From contig PFDS01000051.1 of assembly GCA_002772605.1 (NCBI GenBank), positions 8,081-13,568 of the forward strand: 5,488 bases of DNA, given 5' to 3'. The DNA comes from Candidatus Peregrinibacteria bacterium CG10_big_fil_rev_8_21_14_0_10_49_16. GTDB taxonomy: Bacteria; Patescibacteriota; Gracilibacteria; Peribacterales; Peribacteraceae. Every line of letters begins with the position of its first letter. Position 1 is the stretch's first letter. Under the pieces are notes generated by a model. It was not told where the DNA came from and ran no database searches. It saw nothing but the letters and a program-made list of their open reading frames with translations. The translations under genes were made by a program, and so were the position numbers. Below are positions 5,488-5,488 of this stretch, piece by piece.

Positions 5488-5488
5488 A

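Noticed and set aside
1..5488. Defence system, CRISPR array, prophage or transposon
   Set aside because: No nuclease, integrase, transposase, spacer-repeat array or inverted-repeat ends were seen. The content is envelope biology.

Overview
The window reads as a stretch of bacterial chromosome with roughly even base composition and standard stop codons. TGA terminates both the zinc-ribbon gene and uppP, which argues against lineages that read UGA as glycine. No phage, transposon, CRISPR or rRNA/tRNA signature is visible. The mix of proteins suggests an uncultivated lineage such as the Patescibacteria/CPR, perhaps a Peregrinibacteria-like group: a large membrane protein with a soluble C-terminal tail, an SLH-anchored secreted protein, a dockerin-type secreted protein, and very short or absent 5' leaders. 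That placement is inference and low in confidence.

Layout. (1) 1-792 (+) is the 3' end of a large gene that began upstream; what remains is a soluble domain followed by TPR-like helical repeats. (2) 792-2246 (+) overlaps it as TAATG and encodes a secreted protein with a cysteine-rich domain and three SLH repeats. (3) A perfect 26-bp palindrome at 2248-2273 separates it from (4) a convergent 70-codon zinc-ribbon gene, 2287-2499 (-), which has a GTG start and a strong Shine-Dalgarno. (5) An AT-rich divergent promoter region, 2500-2615, leads to (6) a DUF368/PopT-type polyprenyl-phosphate transporter at 2616-3539 (+). (7) Convergent with it, 17 bp away, is a secreted protein with a pair of dockerin-type calcium loops, an HELSH motif and a tryptophan-rich C-terminus, 3557-4573 (-). 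(8) Interleaved divergent promoters at 4597-4633 separate it from (9) uppP (undecaprenyl-diphosphatase), 4642-5430 (+). (10) The last 58 bp hold a possible promoter and a near-perfect Shine-Dalgarno for a gene beginning just past the edge.

How the genes fit together. The two lipid-carrier genes belong to one process: UppP dephosphorylates undecaprenyl diphosphate on the outer face of the membrane, and DUF368/PopT proteins return undecaprenyl phosphate to the inner face for peptidoglycan and glycan synthesis. The other large genes encode exported or surface proteins (membrane protein, SLH protein, dockerin-type protein). The window can therefore be read as a cell-envelope neighbourhood. The genes sit in several transcription units rather than one operon, so a functional link between the secreted proteins and lipid-carrier recycling is a hypothesis only.
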